6,911 bases of DNA from Chloroflexota bacterium (GTDB taxonomy: Bacteria; Chloroflexota; Dehalococcoidia; Lucifugimonadales; UBA1127), in contig JAPPNT010000012.1 of NCBI GenBank assembly GCA_028873745.1, positions 1 to 6,911 of the forward strand, read 5' to 3'. Positions 6,430-6,911 of this stretch are shown here, in pieces; the first letter of the stretch is position 1, and each line of letters begins with the position of its first letter. A program made the translations under genes and the position numbers. The notes beneath the pieces are model-generated. The model did no database searches. It was not told where the DNA came from and worked only from the letters and a program-made list of their open reading frames with translations.

Positions 6430-6454
6430 GGGCCCCTCCCTGCTTGATGAGGAG

Positions 6455-6484
6455 AGAGTAAGTTAGAATATATGTTCTTGTCAA
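6455..6484 (-). promoter_or_regulatory. Promoter of the radical SAM gene
   Basis: On the minus strand a perfect TTGACA -35 lies at 6484-6479. After an 18-bp spacer comes TACTCT (6460-6455), three of six to the -10 consensus. The start would be near 6448, giving a leader of about 20 nt that contains the ribosome binding site. The -35 box and the local AT-richness are the strongest evidence; the -10 is weak. Confidence 0.5.
6465..6478. promoter_or_regulatory. Imperfect 14-bp palindrome between -35 and -10, SOS-box-like
   Basis: AGAATATATGTTCT on the plus strand is symmetrical in six of seven base pairs. Its core GAAT-ATAT-GTTC differs in one base from GAAC-N4-GTTC, the Gram-positive LexA (SOS) box core. 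It fills the spacer of the radical SAM gene promoter, where a bound repressor would block RNA polymerase. Operator function is inferred from position and symmetry; LexA as the binder is a guess. Confidence 0.35.
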
Positions 6485-6555
6485 GGGGAGAAGGGCTGGA
6501 TTCCTCACCACTGCCCCGCTGGATACCGGCACACGCCTCACGCCGCGCATCCCGT

Positions 6556-6584
6556 GGGAGATGGGGTCGTGGAAGGGGTGCGGG
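6556..6584 (+). other. G-tract cluster in the divergent intergenic region
   Basis: Four G runs (6556-6558, 6563-6566, 6575-6578, 6582-6584) lie within 29 bases, with loops of 4, 8 and 3 nt. This is a loose G-quadruplex pattern on the plus strand. It sits between the two divergent genes, about 115-140 bp upstream of the membrane protein start. The rest of 6485-6640 shows no gene that I can support. Function is unknown. Confidence 0.3.
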
Positions 6585-6634
6585 TCAAGTCCGTAGCCCT
6601 TAACCCCAACGACATTATCAATGGGTAAATAGGG

Positions 6635-6678
6635 TATCCTGCTATGGAGTTCCCCGGCTCCCGGTGGGCCTACCGGGA
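6635..6678 (+). promoter_or_regulatory. Weak -10 and leader hairpin before the membrane protein gene
   Basis: TATCCT (6635-6640) is a possible -10, in a short AT-richer stretch. TTATCA (6615-6620) is only 14 bp upstream, too close for a good -35. Beyond the likely start, TCCCGGT (6659-6665) and ACCGGGA (6672-6678) form a perfect 7-bp stem with a six-base loop. The stem ends 8 nt before the GGAGG ribosome binding site (6687-6691). It could shape leader stability or translation. There is no U-tract, so it is not a classic terminator. Confidence 0.35.
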
Positions 6679-6697
6679 CGACTAAAGGAGGGACGCC

Positions 6698-6911
6698 ATG
6701 GAAGAACTAGGCGACGTGTACCGGGGCGTGCTGCTGGCCCCTGTGGTGCTGATGGGCGCGGGCGTGCTGTGGTCACCCTTTGGGGCGGGCGTTTGTGCTC
6801 TGGTGGCGTGGCTGCAACGGCAGCCCATCGGGGAGGCGGCCGGCGCAGGCTTCTCCCACTCCCTGCTGCTCCTGCTCCCCTGGTTCTACCTGCTGGGACG
6901 CACCCTGGGCC
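6698..6911 (+). CDS. Hypothetical membrane protein, partial (runs off the right edge)
   Basis: The first 71 codons of a gene are present, with no stop before the window ends. AAAGGAGGG at 6684-6692 is the best ribosome binding site in the window, with GGAGG six bases before ATG, and fixes the start. After a short acidic head (MEELGDVYRG), residues 10-39 are strongly hydrophobic (VLLAPVVLMGAGVLW, then FGAGVCALVAWL), one long or two short membrane segments. A hydrophilic stretch, QRQPIGEAAG, follows. Residues about 55-67 (SLLLLLPWFYLLG) begin another membrane segment. I do not recognise the family. It is divergent from the radical SAM gene and shares its upstream region. An inner-membrane location is likely; its role is unknown. 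Confidence 0.75.
   Translation, partial: MEELGDVYRGVLLAPVVLMGAGVLWSPFGAGVCALVAWLQRQPIGEAAGAGFSHSLLLLLPWFYLLGRTLG

Noticed and set aside
3274..6447. A 1057-codon open frame on the plus strand opposite the lipoprotein and radical SAM genes
   Set aside because: It is antisense to two genes with clear family motifs, is made of Gly/Val/Glu/Asp-rich low-complexity sequence, and lacks a sensible ribosome binding site. Few stops appear because of the high GC content and codon bias of the opposite strand.
6490..6603. tRNA-like layout, checked as a possible tRNA-Sec: GAAGGGC (6490-6496) against GCCCTTA (6596-6602), with a T-arm-like hairpin around GTCAAGT (6584-6590)
   Set aside because: There is no TTC start to the T loop, no believable anticodon arm with UCA, no CCA or normal discriminator, and the length is too great. 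The pairing looks accidental.

Overview
This looks like a chromosomal piece of a GC-rich bacterium. Five complete protein genes and one partial gene cover nearly all of it. Two long universal stress proteins that open with the same Leu-Thr-Pro-Leu-Asp-Gly-Ser block, a secreted M6-like zinc protease with a Pro/Ala/Thr linker, and an Rv2578c-type radical SAM enzyme together suggest Chloroflexota (for example Dehalococcoidia/SAR202). That placement is inference from gene flavour only; no marker gene is present. Bacterial-type ribosome binding sites and a coding-region SECIS element argue against an archaeon.

Layout. Positions 1-156 hold a G-tract cluster and a probable promoter. Two tandem universal stress protein genes follow on the plus strand (157-1086 and 1293-2228). 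They converge, with an 8-bp gap, on a minus-strand block read right to left: a radical SAM protein (6429-5524), a secreted protease-like lipoprotein (5412-3358) and selD (3280-2237). A divergent intergenic region (6430-6697) separates that block from a plus-strand membrane protein gene that runs off the right edge (6698 onward).

The main discovery is in selD. A conventional reading starts it at a TTG at 3184 and loses the active site. Reading upstream through one in-frame UGA (3230-3232) restores the complete N-terminus. It has a strong ribosome binding site and an ATG at 3280, and the UGA falls exactly on the catalytic residue 17, in the context HCAGUAAKFSP. A stem-loop with a GGGUC apex lies 18 nt downstream of the UGA, as expected for a bacterial SECIS element. 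The gene therefore encodes a selenocysteine-containing selenophosphate synthetase, an enzyme that makes the selenium donor needed for its own synthesis. The organism should also encode SelA, SelB and tRNA-Sec; none of these is in the window.

All five complete genes end in TAG and none in TGA. This is a small sample, but unusual for GC-rich DNA. The other genes show no clear functional link to selenium. The window otherwise reads as stress response (two Usp), envelope or secreted proteolysis (lipoprotein) and a possible nucleic-acid-related radical SAM enzyme, which has a near-match to a Gram-positive SOS box in its promoter region.
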